64,000 nucleotides of DNA from Microbacterium flavescens (GCF_018588945.1 NZ_JAFIWA010000001.1:124001-188000); one strand, 5' to 3'; positions 1 to 9,238 are shown, counted from the first letter of the stretch. Notes: a model not told the origin generated them from the sequence alone. A program made the numbers and translations.

Positions 1-2
1 TG

Positions 3-251
3 CGCGAGATGAAGCGGCACTCGCACCTCTACGATGCGAGCGACGTCGACCAGCTCCTGCAGCACTGGACGCGCGTGCAGGCGGTGCGCGACGCCGACGG
101 CCGCGGCGCGCGGGTGGCGGCCGATCACGTGCGGCTGGACAGCCCGCGCACCAAGGGCTGGATCCCCGACCGCCGCGTCTACTACCGGCTCGCCGACCTG
201 TCGCGCGACAGCTGGATCATCACGCTCGCGTACGGCGCGGCGCCGGTCTGA
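3..251 (+). CDS. Hypothetical protein, probably the 3' end of a gene starting before the window
   Basis: The frame is open from the left edge to a TGA at 249-251. An ATG lies at 9-11, but nothing upstream is visible to test it, so this is best read as the last ~82 codons of a longer gene. The peptide is hydrophilic with many Asp and Arg residues and ends in a mixed strand-like segment (SWIITLAYG). No motif or family was recognised. It converges on nadE, whose stop lies 42 bp downstream on the other strand. Confidence 0.5.
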   Translation, partial: REMKRHSHLYDASDVDQLLQHWTRVQAVRDADGRGARVAADHVRLDSPRTKGWIPDRRVYYRLADLSRDSWIITLAYGAAPV

Positions 252-293
252 GCGGACGATACGGGCGACGGATGCCGCGGCCGCGGCATCCGC

Positions 294-2360
294 TCACTCC
301 TCCACGAGCTCGGGGAGAGCGGCCTTGAGCTCGGCGATCCACGCGTTCGCGTTGCCGTCGGAGGGCGCGCGCCAGTCGCCGCGCGGTGAGAGCGAGCCCG
401 CCGGCGACACCTTCGGTCCGTTGGGGATCGCCGAGCGCTTGAACTGCGCGAAGGCGAAGTAGCGCCGCAGGAAGACCTGCAGCCAGGTGGCGACCGTCGG
501 CAGGTCATACGCGAAGCGGTCGTCGGCGGGGAAGCCGGGAGGCCAGGCTCCGGCATCCTTGTCGCCCCACGCGTTCGCGGCGAGGTACGCGATCTTCGAC
601 GGGCGGAAGCCGAAGCGGAGCACGTGGTACAGGGCGAAGTCGTGCAGCGCGTAGGGTCCGATGCGGTCCTCGGTGGACTGCATCTTGCCGTCCTGCCCGG
701 CGGGCACGAGCTCGGGGCTGATCTCGGTGTCGAGCACCGACTGCAGCACGCGCTTGGCGTCGGCCGACAGATCCGTCGAGCCTTCGCCCTCGTGGGAGAT
801 CACCCAGCGGATCACGTGCTGGATGAGGGTCTTGGGCACGCCCGCGTTCACGGCGTAGTGGCTCATGTGGTCGCCGACGCCGTACGTCGCCCAGCCCAGG
901 GCGAGTTCGGACAGGTCGGACGTGCCGATCACCATGCCGCCGTGGTGGTTCGCGAGGCGGAACAGGTAGTCGGTGCGCAGGCCCGCCTGCACGTTCTCGA
1001 AAGTGATGTCGTGCACCGGCTCGCCGTCGGCGAACGGGTGGTCGAGGCGCTCGAGCATCTCGGTCGCGAGGGGCCGGATGTCGATCGTCTCGATCGAGGC
1101 GCCGACCGACTCGGCCAGGGCGATGGCGTTGGACTTGGTGTGGTCGCTCGTCGCGAAGCCCGGCATCGTGTACGCGAGGATGTCGCTGCGCGGCCGGCCC
1201 ATGCGGTCCATCGCGCGCGCGACGACGAGCAGCGCGTGCGTCGAGTCGAGACCGCCGCTCACGCCGATGACGGGCTTCGGGCCGCCGATCGACTGCATGC
1301 GCTGCACGAGTCCGGACACCTGGATGTTGAAGGCCTCGTAGCAGTCCTGGGCCAGGCGCCCCGGGTCGTCGGGCACGAAGGGGAAGCGGTCGAGCGCGCG
1401 GCGCAGGCCGATGTCGGCGGCGGGCGGCTCGAGCAGGAAGTGCACGACGCGGAACTGCGGGTCGTAGGTGCGGCGGTTGTCGTCGAACGTGCCCTGGCGC
1501 AGGCGGTCCTGCCGCAGGCGGTCGAGGTCGACGTCGGCGACCGAGCGGCGCGGTCCGTCGGGGAAGCGCTCCGTCTCGTCCAGGAGGTTGCCGCCCTCGT
1601 AGATCATCGTCTGGCCGTCCCACGACACATCGTTCGTGGACTCGCCCATGCCGGCGGCGGCATATGCGTACGCGGCGAGGCAGCGCAGCGACTGCGACTG
1701 GCAGAGATCCTTGCGGTCCTCGGCGCGCGCGATGGTGATCGGGCTGCCGCTGAGATTGAGCAGCACGGTCGCCCCGGCCAGCGCTGCGCCGGCGGACGGC
1801 GGGATCGGGACCCACACGTCCTCGCACACCTCGGCGTGGACGACGAGGCCCGGCACGTCGAGCGCCTCGAAGAGCAGATCGGGCCCGAACGGCGCCTCGA
1901 GCTCGCCGACGCGGATGTCGTCGCCCAGCTGGTCGTCGCCGGCGGCATACCAGCGCCGCTCGTAGAACTCGCGGTAGGTGGGCAGGTACGACTTGGGCGC
2001 GACGCCGAGCAGCTCGCCGCGGTGCATCACGACCGCGCAGTTGTAGAGGCGGTTGCGGTGGCGCAGCGGCGCGCCGACGACGAGCACCGGGAAGAGATCA
2101 GCGGATGCCTCGACCAGCCGCTCGATCGCGGCTTCGACGGCGTCGAGCACGGCATCCTGCATCACCAGGTCTTCGATGGAGTAGCCGGTGAGGCACAGCT
2201 CCGGGAACAGGGCGACGGCGACCGCCTCGGCGTCGCACTCGCGCGCGGTGGCGAGCACCGCACCGGCGTTGGCTGCCGGGTCGGCGATCGTGATCGGGAT
2301 GGTGCAGGCCGCGATGCGCGCGAACCCGTGCCGGTAGGCGCTCTCGAAGGGGAGGCTCAT
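294..2360 (-). CDS. nadE: NAD+ synthase, glutamine-hydrolysing
   Basis: Makes NAD+ from deamido-NAD+ using glutamine and ATP, the last step of NAD synthesis, in the cytoplasm. The protein has 688 residues, close to the ~680 of the mycobacterial two-domain enzyme. The N-terminal nitrilase-type glutaminase domain shows the expected triad: Glu54 in LFPELCLTGY, Lys123 in APKSY and Cys179 in HAEVCEDVW. The C-terminal synthetase domain carries the P-loop SGGLDS at 368-373. Longer upstream starts are possible, but they would translate the REP-like repeat region. ATG at 2360 is the natural start of the conserved protein and lies 6 nt after a CAGACT -10 box. Identification is secure. Confidence 0.96.
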   Translation of the reverse strand: MSLPFESAYRHGFARIAACTIPITIADPAANAGAVLATARECDAEAVAVALFPELCLTGYSIEDLVMQDAVLDAVEAAIERLVEASADLFPVLVVGAPLRHRNRLYNCAVVMHRGELLGVAPKSYLPTYREFYERRWYAAGDDQLGDDIRVGELEAPFGPDLLFEALDVPGLVVHAEVCEDVWVPIPPSAGAALAGATVLLNLSGSPITIARAEDRKDLCQSQSLRCLAAYAYAAAGMGESTNDVSWDGQTMIYEGGNLLDETERFPDGPRRSVADVDLDRLRQDRLRQGTFDDNRRTYDPQFRVVHFLLEPPAADIGLRRALDRFPFVPDDPGRLAQDCYEAFNIQVSGLVQRMQSIGGPKPVIGVSGGLDSTHALLVVARAMDRMGRPRSDILAYTMPGFATSDHTKSNAIALAESVGASIETIDIRPLATEMLERLDHPFADGEPVHDITFENVQAGLRTDYLFRLANHHGGMVIGTSDLSELALGWATYGVGDHMSHYAVNAGVPKTLIQHVIRWVISHEGEGSTDLSADAKRVLQSVLDTEISPELVPAGQDGKMQSTEDRIGPYALHDFALYHVLRFGFRPSKIAYLAANAWGDKDAGAWPPGFPADDRFAYDLPTVATWLQVFLRRYFAFAQFKRSAIPNGPKVSPAGSLSPRGDWRAPSDGNANAWIAELKAALPELVEE

Positions 2361-2366
2361 CCCCTC

Positions 2367-2372
2367 AGTCTG
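2367..2372 (-). promoter_or_regulatory. -10 box of nadE (CAGACT), leaderless start
   Basis: CAGACT on the minus strand, then 6 nt, then the nadE ATG at 2360. A start site about 7 nt past the box would coincide with the ATG, and no Shine-Dalgarno is present. Inferred from spacing. Confidence 0.5.
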
Positions 2373-2415
2373 GCAGGGCGGCCCCGATCCGGGCGAGGGC
2401 TTGCGCTCCGGCGAC

Positions 2416-2544
2416 GCGTTTCGTCTCGGTCGCTCCGCGCCCGCGCTCAACGACCGGAACCATCGGTCGTCGAGCGAGCGAGGCGCCGGGTCGTCGAGCG
2501 AGCGAGGCCCCGAGTCGTTGAGCGAGCGAAGCGAGACGAAACGC
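2416..2544. repeat. REP-like cluster, divergent intergenic region
   Basis: The interval has one inverted copy (GCGTTTCGTCTCG at 2416-2428, running to CTCAACGACC near 2455), two partial direct copies starting GGTCGTCGAGCGAGCGAGGC (near 2465 and 2489), and a full direct copy from about 2513 to CGAGACGAAACGC at 2532-2544. The same motif recurs at 27605-27642, 46659-46744 and 58041-58068. It lies between the divergent nadE and RecB-like genes, so it is not in a terminator position. Confidence 0.8.
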
Positions 2545-2555
2545 GTTGCCCCACC

Positions 2556-2617
2556 GTTGAGCGTCCAGGACACGCCGCCCGGCCGGGTCCGGGCGCGGCG
2601 TGTCCTGGACTCTCAAC
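2556..2617. repeat. 62-bp palindromic repeat, copy 1
   Basis: Left arm starts at 2556 (GTTGAGCGTCCAGGACACGC and two more bases) and the right arm ends at 2617 (...GTCCTGGACTCTCAAC). The arms are 22 bp and pair almost fully, with an 18-nt GC-rich loop at 2578-2595. Copies 2-5 lie at 31041, 31184, 32369 and 32558. This copy lies between divergent genes, 68 bp before the RecB-like gene start, which argues against a simple terminator role. Confidence 0.9.
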
Positions 2618-2685
2618 GGGGGGTGGGTGGGGCGGGGAAGGGCTGTCGGATGCCGCGGCTAGGGTCGTGGAGGAGAAGGGCAGGA

Positions 2686-5600
2686 ATGCGATACATCGAA
2701 GACGAGGGCCGGATCGTCTGGAGCGCGAGCGACCTCAAGGCCGCGGCCGAGTGCGAGTTCTCGTGGCTGCGTGCGATCGACGCCCGGCTGGGGCGTGTGG
2801 CGGCGGTCGAAGAGCCCGAAGACCTCACCCTGGTGCGCGCCGGGCGCCTGGGCACGGTGCACGAGCGTCGCGTGCTCGCCGAGTACGTCGAGCGCTTCGG
2901 CGACGGGGTCGTCGAGATCCCGGAGGCACGTTCCTCCGACGCCGCGGCCCTCTCTGAGGTGGTCGCCCTGACCGATGCGGCGCTGGCGTCCGACGCCGAC
3001 GTCGTCTACCAGGCGGCGTTCGCGACGTCCGACTTCGTGGGGTTCGCCGACTTCCTCGTGCGCGACGCCGACGGCCGGTGGGTCGTGCAGGACACCAAGC
3101 TCGCGCGGCACGCCCGGGTGACGGCGCTCATGCAGCTCGCGGCGTACGTCGACCAGCTCGACCGGCTCGGCGTTGCCCGGTCCGATCGCGTCGAGCTGCT
3201 GCTCGGCGACGGCAGCGTCAGCGAGCACGAGGTCGACGACCTCCTTCCGGTCTTCCGCCTGCGTCGCGAGCGCCTTGCAGCCCTCATCGCCGACCGGCGG
3301 CTCGATCTCGGCGGGGCCGGCGAGGCGATCGCGTGGGGCGACCCGCGGGGCGAGCTCGACGTCGTCGCGTGCGGCCGGTGCGCGACGTGCGACGCCGAGG
3401 TCGTGGCATCCCGCGACCTCCTCCTCGTCGCCGGCATGCGCCCCGTCCAGCGGCAGCGACTGCGCTCGGCGGGCGTGCGCACCATCGAAGAGCTCGCGAT
3501 GGCCTCGCGGGGTCCGGTCGGGATGAACCCTGACACATTCGGGATGCTGCGCACCCAGGCGCGGCTGCAGCTCGACAGTCCCGCCGGGACGCCCCCGCTC
3601 GTCGCTGCGCCGTCGGACCACTCCGCCGCGCCGCCCCTGCCGACGTTCGAGGTCGTCGCGCCGACCGCTCTCGGCGCCCTGCCGCGCCCCGATCACGGCG
3701 ATCTGTTCTTCGACTTCGAGGGCGATCCGCTGCACACCGAGGCGCCGCAGCCGGGCCGCGAGGGCGAGCTCACCCAGTGGGGCATCGACTACCTGTTCGG
3801 GTGGGTCGACGAGCGCGAGCAGTACAGCGCGCTGTGGGCTCACACGTTCGCCGATGAGAAGCGCGCGCTCGAGACCTTCCTCGACATCGTCAACCTGAGG
3901 CGACTGCAGCATCCCGGCATGCACATCTACCACTACGCGCCGTACGAGCCCTCGCACCTGCTCGCGATGGCCGCGCGCCACGGCGTTCGCGAGGCCGATG
4001 TCGACCGGCTGCTGCGCGACGGCATCTTCGTCGACCTCTATCCGATCGTCCGCCGCGCTCTGAGGGTGGGTTCGCGCTCGTACTCGATCAAGAAGCTCGA
4101 GCCGCTCTACATGGGCGACGAGGTGCGCACCAGCGACGTGCAGAAGGGCGACGACTCGATCGTCCGGTACGTCGAGGCGCGCGCGCTCGCCGCCGACGGC
4201 GACGAGCCGGCCGCGCAGCAGATCCTCGACGACCTCGCCGACTACAACCGCTACGACTGCGTGTCGACGCGCCGGCTCCGCGACTGGCTCGTCGACCGTG
4301 CGCGCGAGGCCGGGCTCCGGCCCTCGCCGAACGGCGAGCCCGACGAACGGGCGTACGAGCCGTCGCCCCGCGCGACCGCGCTCGATCGGCTCGCGCTCGA
4401 GCATCCGGTCGACTCCGCCGACGCGCAGGCGCTGCGGCTCGGGGCCGCGGCGATCGACTACTACCCGCGAGAGTCGAAGACGTTCTGGGCGACCCACTTC
4501 CTGCGCCTGCGCGAGCCCGTCTCGCTGTGGGAGGAGACCCGCGACGTCGCCGTGATCGATCCCGCCCGCTCGCGGGTGGTCGAGGACTGGCACTTCGCCG
4601 AGAGCGGTCGCGGCGGTGAGCGCCGCACGGTCGAGCTCCGCGGCGAGCTGGCGCCCGGCACCCGGCTGAGCGAGGGCGGTCAGCCGTTCGCGCTCTACGA
4701 GCTGCCCGCCCCCTACCCCTTCGAGGGCTCCCCGCGGTGGATCCACTCGTACCGGTCGGTGACGGTGCTCGAGGTGCTCGACGACGGCGCCCTCGTCGAG
4801 GAGACGGCGGTCGACGGCGTCACCTGGTCCCGGCTGCCCATCGCACTCACGCCGATGGCCCCGCCCTCCGCCGGCAATCAGCAGTCGGCGATCGACGCCT
4901 GGGCCGACGCCGTGATCGAGGCGGCCCCGTCGCTTCCCGGCGACCCGGCGACCGACATCCTCGCCCGCCGTCCACCGCGCACCCTCACCGGCGGTCTCCC
5001 CGCCTCGGCCGGTGACGACGTCGACGCGATCGTGCGGGCGGTCGCCGATCTCGACCACAGCTACCTCGCGGTGCAAGGACCCCCCGGAACGGGCAAGACC
5101 TACGTCGGCTCGCACGTCATCGCCCGGCTCGTGCGCGAGCGCGGGTTCAAGGTCGGAGTGGTCGCGCAGTCGCACGCCGTCGTCGAGAACATGCTCGAGC
5201 GGATCGTCTCGGCGGGCGTCCCGAAAGACCTCGTCGGCAAGGCGCCCAAGACGGAGCGCGAGGAGTACTGCTTCACCCCGCTGCGCAAGAACGGCATCGC
5301 GGAGTTCACCGCCGAGCGCGCAGAGTCCGGCTTCGTGGTCGGCGGCACGGCGTGGGACTTCAGCCATCAGGGCCGCATCCCGCGCGGCAGTCTCGACCTC
5401 CTGGTGATCGACGAGGCCGGGCAGTTCTCGCTCGCCTCGACCATCGCGGTGTCGCTCGCGTCGCCGCGCCTTCTGCTGCTCGGAGACCCGCAGCAGCTTC
5501 CCCAGGTGAGCCAGGGCACGCACCCCGAACCCGTCGACACGTCGGCGCTGGGCTGGGTGATGGACGGCGCCGACGTCGTCCTGCCCGAGTACGGCTACTT

Positions 5601-6228
5601 CCTGGCGCGCACATGGCGGATGCACCCCGCGGTGGCCTCGCCGGTGTCGCGGCTGTCGTATCGCGGCGAGCTCGCTGCGCACCCCTCCACCGCGCTGCGC
5701 ACCCTCGATGGCATCGAGCCCGGCCTGCGTCCCCTTCCGGTCCGACACCGGGGGAACGCGACGCAGTCGCCCGAGGAGGCGGCCGTGGTCGTCGAGATCG
5801 TGCGCGGCCTGATCGGCCGAGCGTGGACCGACATCCGCGTGGACGACGACGGAACGACCACGCCGCTGCCGGCCCGGCCGCTGGAGCAGAGCGACATCAT
5901 CGTGGTGACGCCCTACAACGCGCAGCAGGTCGCGGTCGAGGAGGCGCTGGCCGCCGCCGGATACGCCGCCATCCCGGTGGGCACCGTCGACCGCTTCCAA
6001 GGGCAGGAGGCCGCCGTTGCCATCGTGTCGCTCGCCGCGTCCTCGGGGCGCGACGCGCCGCGCGGGCTCGAGTTCCTGCTGCTGCGCAACCGGCTCAACG
6101 TCGCGATCTCCCGCGCCAAGCACACGGCATACCTGGTGCACTCGCCGGCGCTGCTCGACGATCTGCCCTATACGCCCGAGGGGGTCGCGCGTCTCAGCGG
6201 ATTCGCCCGGCTGGTCGGCCGCGGCTGA
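2686..6228 (+). CDS. TM0106-family RecB-like nuclease fused to superfamily 1 helicase
   Basis: A 1180-residue protein with three parts. (1) RecB/Cas4-like nuclease, about residues 10-240: Asp122, Asp136 and Lys138 (in WVVQDTKLA) form a PD-(D/E)xK pattern. Cys23 plus Cys229, Cys232 and Cys235 (CGRCATC) suit a 4Fe-4S clasp as in AddB and Cas4. (2) A YprB-like RNase H-fold segment starting near residue 339 with FFDFEGDP. (3) A UvrD/Upf1-type helicase: Walker A GPPGTGKT near 797-804, Walker B VIDEAGQ near 906-912, and late motifs GTVDRFQGQE and NRLNVAISRAK. ATG at 2686 follows GGAGGAG at 2670-2676. The role is probably DNA repair or processing. The partner and substrate are not known from sequence. 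Confidence 0.88.
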   Translation: MRYIEDEGRIVWSASDLKAAAECEFSWLRAIDARLGRVAAVEEPEDLTLVRAGRLGTVHERRVLAEYVERFGDGVVEIPEARSSDAAALSEVVALTDAALASDADVVYQAAFATSDFVGFADFLVRDADGRWVVQDTKLARHARVTALMQLAAYVDQLDRLGVARSDRVELLLGDGSVSEHEVDDLLPVFRLRRERLAALIADRRLDLGGAGEAIAWGDPRGELDVVACGRCATCDAEVVASRDLLLVAGMRPVQRQRLRSAGVRTIEELAMASRGPVGMNPDTFGMLRTQARLQLDSPAGTPPLVAAPSDHSAAPPLPTFEVVAPTALGALPRPDHGDLFFDFEGDPLHTEAPQPGREGELTQWGIDYLFGWVDEREQYSALWAHTFADEKRALETFLDIVNLRRLQHPGMHIYHYAPYEPSHLLAMAARHGVREADVDRLLRDGIFVDLYPIVRRALRVGSRSYSIKKLEPLYMGDEVRTSDVQKGDDSIVRYVEARALAADGDEPAAQQILDDLADYNRYDCVSTRRLRDWLVDRAREAGLRPSPNGEPDERAYEPSPRATALDRLALEHPVDSADAQALRLGAAAIDYYPRESKTFWATHFLRLREPVSLWEETRDVAVIDPARSRVVEDWHFAESGRGGERRTVELRGELAPGTRLSEGGQPFALYELPAPYPFEGSPRWIHSYRSVTVLEVLDDGALVEETAVDGVTWSRLPIALTPMAPPSAGNQQSAIDAWADAVIEAAPSLPGDPATDILARRPPRTLTGGLPASAGDDVDAIVRAVADLDHSYLAVQGPPGTGKTYVGSHVIARLVRERGFKVGVVAQSHAVVENMLERIVSAGVPKDLVGKAPKTEREEYCFTPLRKNGIAEFTAERAESGFVVGGTAWDFSHQGRIPRGSLDLLVIDEAGQFSLASTIAVSLASPRLLLLGDPQQLPQVSQGTHPEPVDTSALGWVMDGADVVLPEYGYFLARTWRMHPAVASPVSRLSYRGELAAHPSTALRTLDGIEPGLRPLPVRHRGNATQSPEEAAVVVEIVRGLIGRAWTDIRVDDDGTTTPLPARPLEQSDIIVVTPYNAQQVAVEEALAAAGYAAIPVGTVDRFQGQEAAVAIVSLAASSGRDAPRGLEFLLLRNRLNVAISRAKHTAYLVHSPALLDDLPYTPEGVARLSGFARLVGRG

Positions 6229-6236
6229 GCCGCGCG

Positions 6237-6242
6237 TAGACT
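6237..6242 (+). promoter_or_regulatory. -10 box (TAGACT) upstream of the DUF3467-like gene
   Basis: TAGACT just past the stop of the helicase gene. The predicted start is near 6249, giving a ~22-nt leader that contains the Shine-Dalgarno GGAGGT at 6261-6266. Confidence 0.45.
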
Positions 6243-6270
6243 CGCGCACACAGCGACCCAGGAGGTGCGC

Positions 6271-6591
6271 ATGGCCGAGGAAGCGCCCCGGCAGTTCGAG
6301 ATCGACCTTCCGCCGGAGCACATCGGCGGGGCCTACGCCGACTTCGCCAACGTCTGGCACACGCCCACCGTGTTCGTGATGGATTTCCTCACCCTCGCGC
6401 AGCCCCCGCGCGAGCAGGTCGACGCCGAGACGGGCGAGCGGCACACGATCGTGCCCGCGCGCGTGGTGAGCCGGATCCGCATCCCTCCGGAGCAGGTCTT
6501 CGAGCTCGCGAAGGCCCTGACGCAGCAGCTGGAGTTCTGGGAGCAGGAGACCGGCAGGCGCAATCCGCAGGACCCCCTCCTCGACAGCTGA
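6271..6591 (+). CDS. DUF3467-like small protein
   Basis: A 106-residue cytoplasmic protein. The central stretch (GAYADFANVWHTPTVFVMDF, then an exposed loop and VVSRIRIPPEQVFELAKAL) matches the DUF3467 pattern as I know it: a short two-strand core followed by an amphipathic helix. The function of the family is unknown. ATG at 6271 is chosen over GTG 6265 because GGAGGT at 6261-6266 sits 5 nt before it. It has its own -10 box and is likely monocistronic. Confidence 0.75.
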   Translation: MAEEAPRQFEIDLPPEHIGGAYADFANVWHTPTVFVMDFLTLAQPPREQVDAETGERHTIVPARVVSRIRIPPEQVFELAKALTQQLEFWEQETGRRNPQDPLLDS

Positions 6592-6771
6592 TCCCTAGAC
6601 AACCGGCGCGAGCATGTCAACCCCATCTCGGCGTCCCCTTCCCCCGCGTACGCTGACCTAGCGTCGCTTAGGCGCGGGTGCGGCATTCGTTCGGCGAGGG
6701 GCGGATGCCGCACTTTCTTTCGGGTATCACGCACTCCGCGCCACCCTCTCTCACGGGTGAGGGGGTGCGAC

Positions 6772-7302
6772 ATGGCCACGATCGCCCACGCCGCGACTGC
6801 AGCACAGCAGACGACTGCGGATGCTGCTCCCGCCGCGCGCCGTCGGGGGATCGTCTTCTGGATCAGGCGCTACCTGCCGGCCGAGATCGTCGGCACCGCC
6901 GCCATGCTCCTGGCGGGCCTCGGCGTCACGATCTGGACCGACAACGCGGCCGTCATCGCCCTGGCCGCCCTCGTCGGCGAGACCCTCGGCTTCTACCTCG
7001 TCCTGGCCGTCACCATCTACGTGGAGCAATCCCCGATCTCGCGCACCCGCCGGCTGGCCCTCGCCCGCACGGTGATGCTGCTGCTCGCCGAGTTCGGGAT
7101 CGCCGAAGTTCTCGACACCCTGCTCGTCCGGCCCGCACTGCTGCTGGCGGGAGTCTGGCTGTTCGCCGATCCGCTGTGGGGCCTCCTCGCCGGCAAGGTG
7201 GTCGCCGACGTCGTCTTCTACGCGATCGCCGCCGGGGCATTCACGCTCACCGCTCGCACGGGCCTGCGCGACGGCTCCCGTGCCGAGGAGCCGGCCTCAT
7301 GA
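6772..7302 (+). CDS. Small integral membrane protein upstream of the PLP decarboxylase
   Basis: 176 residues. After a basic N-terminal segment (PAARRRGIVFWIRRYLPAE) come about four hydrophobic helices: near 38-58, 60-80, 98-130 and 138-165. No catalytic motif is visible. ATG at 6772 follows a purine-rich GAGGGGGTG and replaces the earlier in-frame GTG. The stop overlaps the decarboxylase start as ATGA (7299-7302), so the two are translationally coupled. A role in moving the decarboxylase substrate or product is possible but unproven. Confidence 0.75.
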   Translation: MATIAHAATAAQQTTADAAPAARRRGIVFWIRRYLPAEIVGTAAMLLAGLGVTIWTDNAAVIALAALVGETLGFYLVLAVTIYVEQSPISRTRRLALARTVMLLLAEFGIAEVLDTLLVRPALLLAGVWLFADPLWGLLAGKVVADVVFYAIAAGAFTLTARTGLRDGSRAEEPAS

Positions 7303-8573
7303 TCGACACCGAGACCCGCCCCGAGCGGCGCGCGGCGCGCACTCTCATCGAGAGGCGTCGGGCGGAGGCATCCGCGCTCCTCGCCACCGACGCCGCGCGG
7401 GCGGCGCTCGCCCTGCACGGCACACCGCTGCTGCTGCTCGACCCGGAGCGGGTCCGGCGGCAGTACCGGCGGCTGCGGGACGCCCTGCCCTTCGTGCGCT
7501 TCCACTACGCGGTCAAGGCCCTCGCACACGACGCGGTCATCGGCGCGCTCGACGACGTCGGCAGCGGGTTCGACATCGCGACCGGCGAGGAGCTCGACCT
7601 GCTCACGCGCCGCGGCATCGCTGCGGCGCGCATCATCCACACGCACCCCGTCAAGAAGCCTTCCGAGATCGTCGCCGCTCTCGCCGCGGGCGTCCGCACG
7701 TTCGTCGTCGACAACGAGGTCGAGCTCGCGAAGTTCTCCGACGCGCCGGCTGACGTGAGCCTGCTCGTTCGGCTCGCGTACCGCAGCCCGCACGCGAAGA
7801 GCGACCTGTCGAGCAAGTTCGGCGTGGGCCCGTTCGAGGCCGCGCGGCTGGTCGAGCAGGCGAAGCGACGCGGCTTGCGCATCGCCGGATTCAGCTTCCA
7901 CGTCGGCAGTCAGCTCGACGATCCCGCCCGGTTCGCCGACGCCGTCAGTGAGACGCTCGCTCTGATGGACGACCTCGAGCGCCGGCTCCGGGTCCGCTTC
8001 GACACTCTCGACATCGGTGGGGGATTCCCGGTGGCGTACGACACGCCCAGCGCGACCGTCGAAGAGGTCGCGACCCGTCTGCGGCCGATCCTCGAGCCGC
8101 ACGCCGGCCGACTCGACATCATCGCCGAACCCGGACGCGTGATGGTCGCCGAGGCGATGACGCTCGTCACGAGCGTGGTCGGTGTCGCCGAGCGCGGCGA
8201 CGGACGCTGGTACTACCTGGACGACGGGGTCTACGGGTCGTACTCGAACGTGGTCGCGGAAGACGTCCACCCGCTCGTGTTCGCCGAGGAGGAGCTGCGT
8301 GACGGTCCGTCCAATGCAGCGAGCCACCGGTGGGCGACACTCGGCGGACCGACCTGCGACTCCTCCGACGTGATCGCCCGCGAGGTGCTGCTGCCCGAGC
8401 TCGCCGTCGGCGACCTGCTGGTGAGTCCGGCGATGGGCGCGTACACCGCCGTCACGGCGACGCGGTTCAACGGCCGGGCGCTCACCCCCATCGCGGTGAT
8501 GGGCCGGGGGCTCACCACCGGCGAGGTGACCGCCGTCGCAGCATCCGATCGCCGCACCGTGAGCATCGTGTGA
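7299..8573 (+). CDS. Ornithine/lysine-type PLP decarboxylase (fold type III)
   Basis: 424 residues. An alanine-racemase-type barrel carries the PLP lysine Lys73 (FHYAVKA), the motif GSGFDIATGEE, HVGSQ and GGGFP, then the phosphate-binding EPGR. The second-subunit motif GPTCDSSD puts the active-site Cys at 353. GPTCD is typical of ornithine/lysine decarboxylases, whereas diaminopimelate decarboxylase has a Glu-containing variant, so polyamine (putrescine or cadaverine) formation is the likely role. Substrate choice cannot be decided by eye. Coupled to the preceding membrane protein by ATGA overlap. Confidence 0.87.
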   Translation: MIDTETRPERRAARTLIERRRAEASALLATDAARAALALHGTPLLLLDPERVRRQYRRLRDALPFVRFHYAVKALAHDAVIGALDDVGSGFDIATGEELDLLTRRGIAAARIIHTHPVKKPSEIVAALAAGVRTFVVDNEVELAKFSDAPADVSLLVRLAYRSPHAKSDLSSKFGVGPFEAARLVEQAKRRGLRIAGFSFHVGSQLDDPARFADAVSETLALMDDLERRLRVRFDTLDIGGGFPVAYDTPSATVEEVATRLRPILEPHAGRLDIIAEPGRVMVAEAMTLVTSVVGVAERGDGRWYYLDDGVYGSYSNVVAEDVHPLVFAEEELRDGPSNAASHRWATLGGPTCDSSDVIAREVLLPELAVGDLLVSPAMGAYTAVTATRFNGRALTPIAVMGRGLTTGEVTAVAASDRRTVSIV

Positions 8574-8599
8574 CGGTCACGGGGGCCGACGGCCCTGCG

Positions 8600-9232
8600 T
8601 CAGACGGTTCCGTACAGCCGGTCTCCGGCGTCGCCGAGACCGGGCACGATATAGCCCTTCTCGTTCAGCCGCTCATCCATCGCGCCGAGCACGAGGGTCA
8701 CGTCGCGGCCGTCGACCTGCTTCTCGATGGCCTTGACGCCCTCGGGGGCGCCGAGCAGGCAGATCGCGGTGACGTCCTGCGCGCCGCGGGCGAAAAGGAA
8801 CTCGATCGCCGCGCCCAGAGAGCCGCCGGTGGCGAGCATCGGGTCGAGCACGAAGCACTGCCGGTCGCTGAGGTCGTCGGGCAGCCGCTCGGCGTAGGTC
8901 GAGGGCTCGAGCGTCTCCTCGTTGCGCACCATCCCGAGGAAGCCCACCTCGGCGGTCGGGATGAGCTTCACCATGCCCTCGAGCATGCCGAGCCCGGCGC
9001 GGAGGATCGGCACGACGAGCGGCCGGGGCTCGCTGATCTTCACGCCCGTGGTCGTCGTGACCGGGGTCTGGATCTCGAGCGGCGACACCCGCACGCTGCG
9101 GGTCGCCTCGTAGGCGAGGAGCGTCACGAGCTCCTCCGTCAGCTGGCGGAAGACCGGCGACGGAGTGCGCTGGTCGCGCAGCACCGTGAGCTTGTGGGTG
9201 ATGAGGGGGTGGTCGGCGACGTGCAGGCGCAT
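8600..9232 (-). CDS. upp: Uracil phosphoribosyltransferase
   Basis: Salvages uracil: uracil + PRPP gives UMP + PPi. At 210 residues it has the normal length. Visible marks are [13 protein letters not shown] at the N-terminus, the PRPP-binding loop DPMLATGGS near 130-140, and the C-terminal [13 protein letters not shown] that binds uracil. The start is ATG 9232, since the next upstream codon would lengthen the protein beyond the family. TACCCT lies 6 nt upstream, predicting a leaderless mRNA. Divergent from tadA. Confidence 0.97.
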   Translation of the reverse strand: MRLHVADHPLITHKLTVLRDQRTPSPVFRQLTEELVTLLAYEATRSVRVSPLEIQTPVTTTTGVKISEPRPLVVPILRAGLGMLEGMVKLIPTAEVGFLGMVRNEETLEPSTYAERLPDDLSDRQCFVLDPMLATGGSLGAAIEFLFARGAQDVTAICLLGAPEGVKAIEKQVDGRDVTLVLGAMDERLNEKGYIVPGLGDAGDRLYGTV

Positions 9233-9238
9233 ACGCCC

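Noticed and set aside
2556..2617. Rho-independent terminator
   Set aside because: No T-run, and it lies between divergent genes rather than after a gene end.
624..2957. Long open frame on the plus strand opposite nadE
   Set aside because: High-GC third positions keep opposite frames open. The translation is Arg/Gly/Ala/Val-rich, with no motif, and the minus strand holds a clear NadE.
2659..6444. Very long minus-strand frame opposite the helicase
   Set aside because: Same cause. It runs through two plus-strand genes with good start sites and encodes low-complexity Arg/Glu/Val sequence.
6592..6771. Possible RNA element between the DUF3467-like and membrane protein genes
   Set aside because: Only a short GCGGCAT...ATGCCGC pairing is visible; nothing fits a known riboswitch.
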